Part shown: in pieces, positions 63,590 through 64,000 of the stretch
Layout of the letters: every line of letters begins with the position of its first letter
Position numbering within the stretch: the stretch's first letter is position 1
NCBI RefSeq assembly: GCF_900090145.1
Contig: NZ_FMHI01000004.1
Coordinates: 310,001-374,000, forward strand
Source of the DNA: Streptomyces sp. WMMB 322
GTDB taxonomy: Bacteria > Actinomycetota > Actinomycetes > Streptomycetales > Streptomycetaceae
DNA length: 64,000 bases
Reading direction: 5' to 3'
Program-made: the position numbers and the translations under genes
The notes under the pieces: model-generated
What the model saw: the letters and a program-made list of their open reading frames with translations, nothing else
The model's database searches: none
What the model was told of the DNA's origin: nothing

Positions 63590-64000
63590 TCTGCGGCGGA
63601 TGCTGCTGCAGCCGGTGAGGGACACCGAGGAGGACGCCGAGGCCGTGCGGCAGCCGGCCGAGGCGTCCTCCGCCGCGCCGCACGGCGACGGCTCGGCCGG
63701 CACCCGCGCGCCGCACGGCGCCGAACCCGCGCCCGTCGCCCCCGTCGCGCCCGTCGCCCCCGTCTTCCGGGCGGCCGGCGGCGGCGACCCGGGCAGCCCG
63801 CACACGGCCGGGAGCGGATCCGGCACCCGGTGCCCACCGAGCCGGGCCGCGAGGCCGAGGGGGAGGGCCGTGGACGTCGGCCTGGCCGGCTGCAGATGAC
63901 CGCCGGCGGCCACGTGTGCCTCCGGGGATGCGGCCGCCCTCCGCCGTGCATGCCCTCCGGGGCTTTCCGCAGGCGTCCGGAGCGGGCCGGGATGCGGGCT
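63590..64000. other. Window tail after nadA, no confident gene
   Basis: A plus-strand frame at 63600-63899 has mostly G/C third positions and would encode a low-complexity Ala/Pro/Gly/Arg-rich protein of 99 residues (with APVAPVAPV). It lacks a ribosome site and a recognisable domain, so I do not call it a gene. The last 100 bases hold nothing I can name. Confidence 0.4.

Noticed and set aside
63600..63899. 99-residue plus-strand frame after nadA
   Set aside because: Low complexity, no ribosome site and no domain; the GC-biased third positions alone are not enough.

Overview
The window is typical high-GC actinomycete chromosome. Coding regions show strong G/C bias at third codon positions, GTG and TTG starts are common, and many genes overlap by ATGA or GTGA. 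Gene content and order match what I remember of the Streptomyces coelicolor core region around SCO2101 to SCO2162 (metF, thiE, thiOSG, pknB-like kinase, bfr/bfd, DAHP synthase, fused anthranilate synthase, pfkA, MacRS-like pair, glkA, NlpC/P60 pair, trpD, qcrCAB/cta, nadA). That comparison is from memory, not a search. I see no rRNA, tRNA, CRISPR array, integrase, transposase, prophage or polyketide/peptide cluster. This is vertically inherited core genome, and its less ordinary content is mostly regulatory RNA and operators.

Layout. 1-7293: the end of a TetR-like regulator, a FAD-dependent desaturase-like protein, and a minus-strand series with a Tyr/Asn/Gly-repeat membrane protein, metF, thiE, an Rv2175c-like DNA-binding protein and a ferredoxin-reductase-like flavoprotein. 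7466-9967: a TPP riboswitch driving thiO-thiS-thiG. 10338-14474: a PASTA-domain Ser/Thr kinase, a secreted transglycosylase with a structured leader, and an endonuclease IV-like protein. 14710-16260: a sulfite-oxidase-like molybdoenzyme, bacterioferritin, and an iron-box-controlled Bfd ferredoxin. 16513-20184: divergent DAHP synthase and a fused TrpE-TrpG preceded by a complete trp attenuator. 20291-24411: phosphofructokinase, a two-component pair and an acyltransferase. 24612-28771: a lipase-like hydrolase, glucokinase and its SCO2127-like neighbour. 29020-36719: an ArsA-like ATPase, an SRPBCC protein, a phosphoesterase, a fatty acyl-CoA ligase, and GT4 and GT87 glycosyltransferases. 36676-40380: a metalloprotease-like lipoprotein and two NlpC/P60 hydrolases. 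41044-43902: a YacP-type NYN protein with a zinc-ribbon partner, a rhomboid protease and an Lrp-type sensor domain. 44063-46958: a class V aminotransferase under a SAM-IV riboswitch, then trpD. 47280-56651: the bc1-aa3 respiratory supercomplex genes (ctaE-qcrCAB and ctaCDF), interrupted by an atypical receiver-domain gene and an L,D-transpeptidase. 56885-63589: a cysteine desulfurase-TusA fusion, a PfkB-family kinase, a large exported protein, an ErpA/HesB-like protein and nadA.

Several neighbours work on connected chemistry. DAHP synthase, TrpEG and TrpD supply tryptophan. The cysteine desulfurase fusion, ErpA-like protein, NadA, Rieske protein and Bfd all handle sulfur or iron-sulfur clusters. 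ThiO, ThiS, ThiG and ThiE make thiamine phosphate. GlkA, phosphofructokinase and the SCO2127-like protein belong to glucose use and carbon regulation.

I did not find a convincing new multi-gene system. The best leads are a 5' leader that pairs with the Shine-Dalgarno sequence of the transglycosylase gene (12720-12813), three matching dyads in the nadA promoter (62290-62359), a multi-helix leader before an NlpC/P60 gene (40390-40497), a 21-bp hairpin just ahead of thiE, and a phosphofructokinase whose active-site residues suggest pyrophosphate use. Translation starts were chosen from Shine-Dalgarno spacing and remembered homologues, so several may be off by a few codons.
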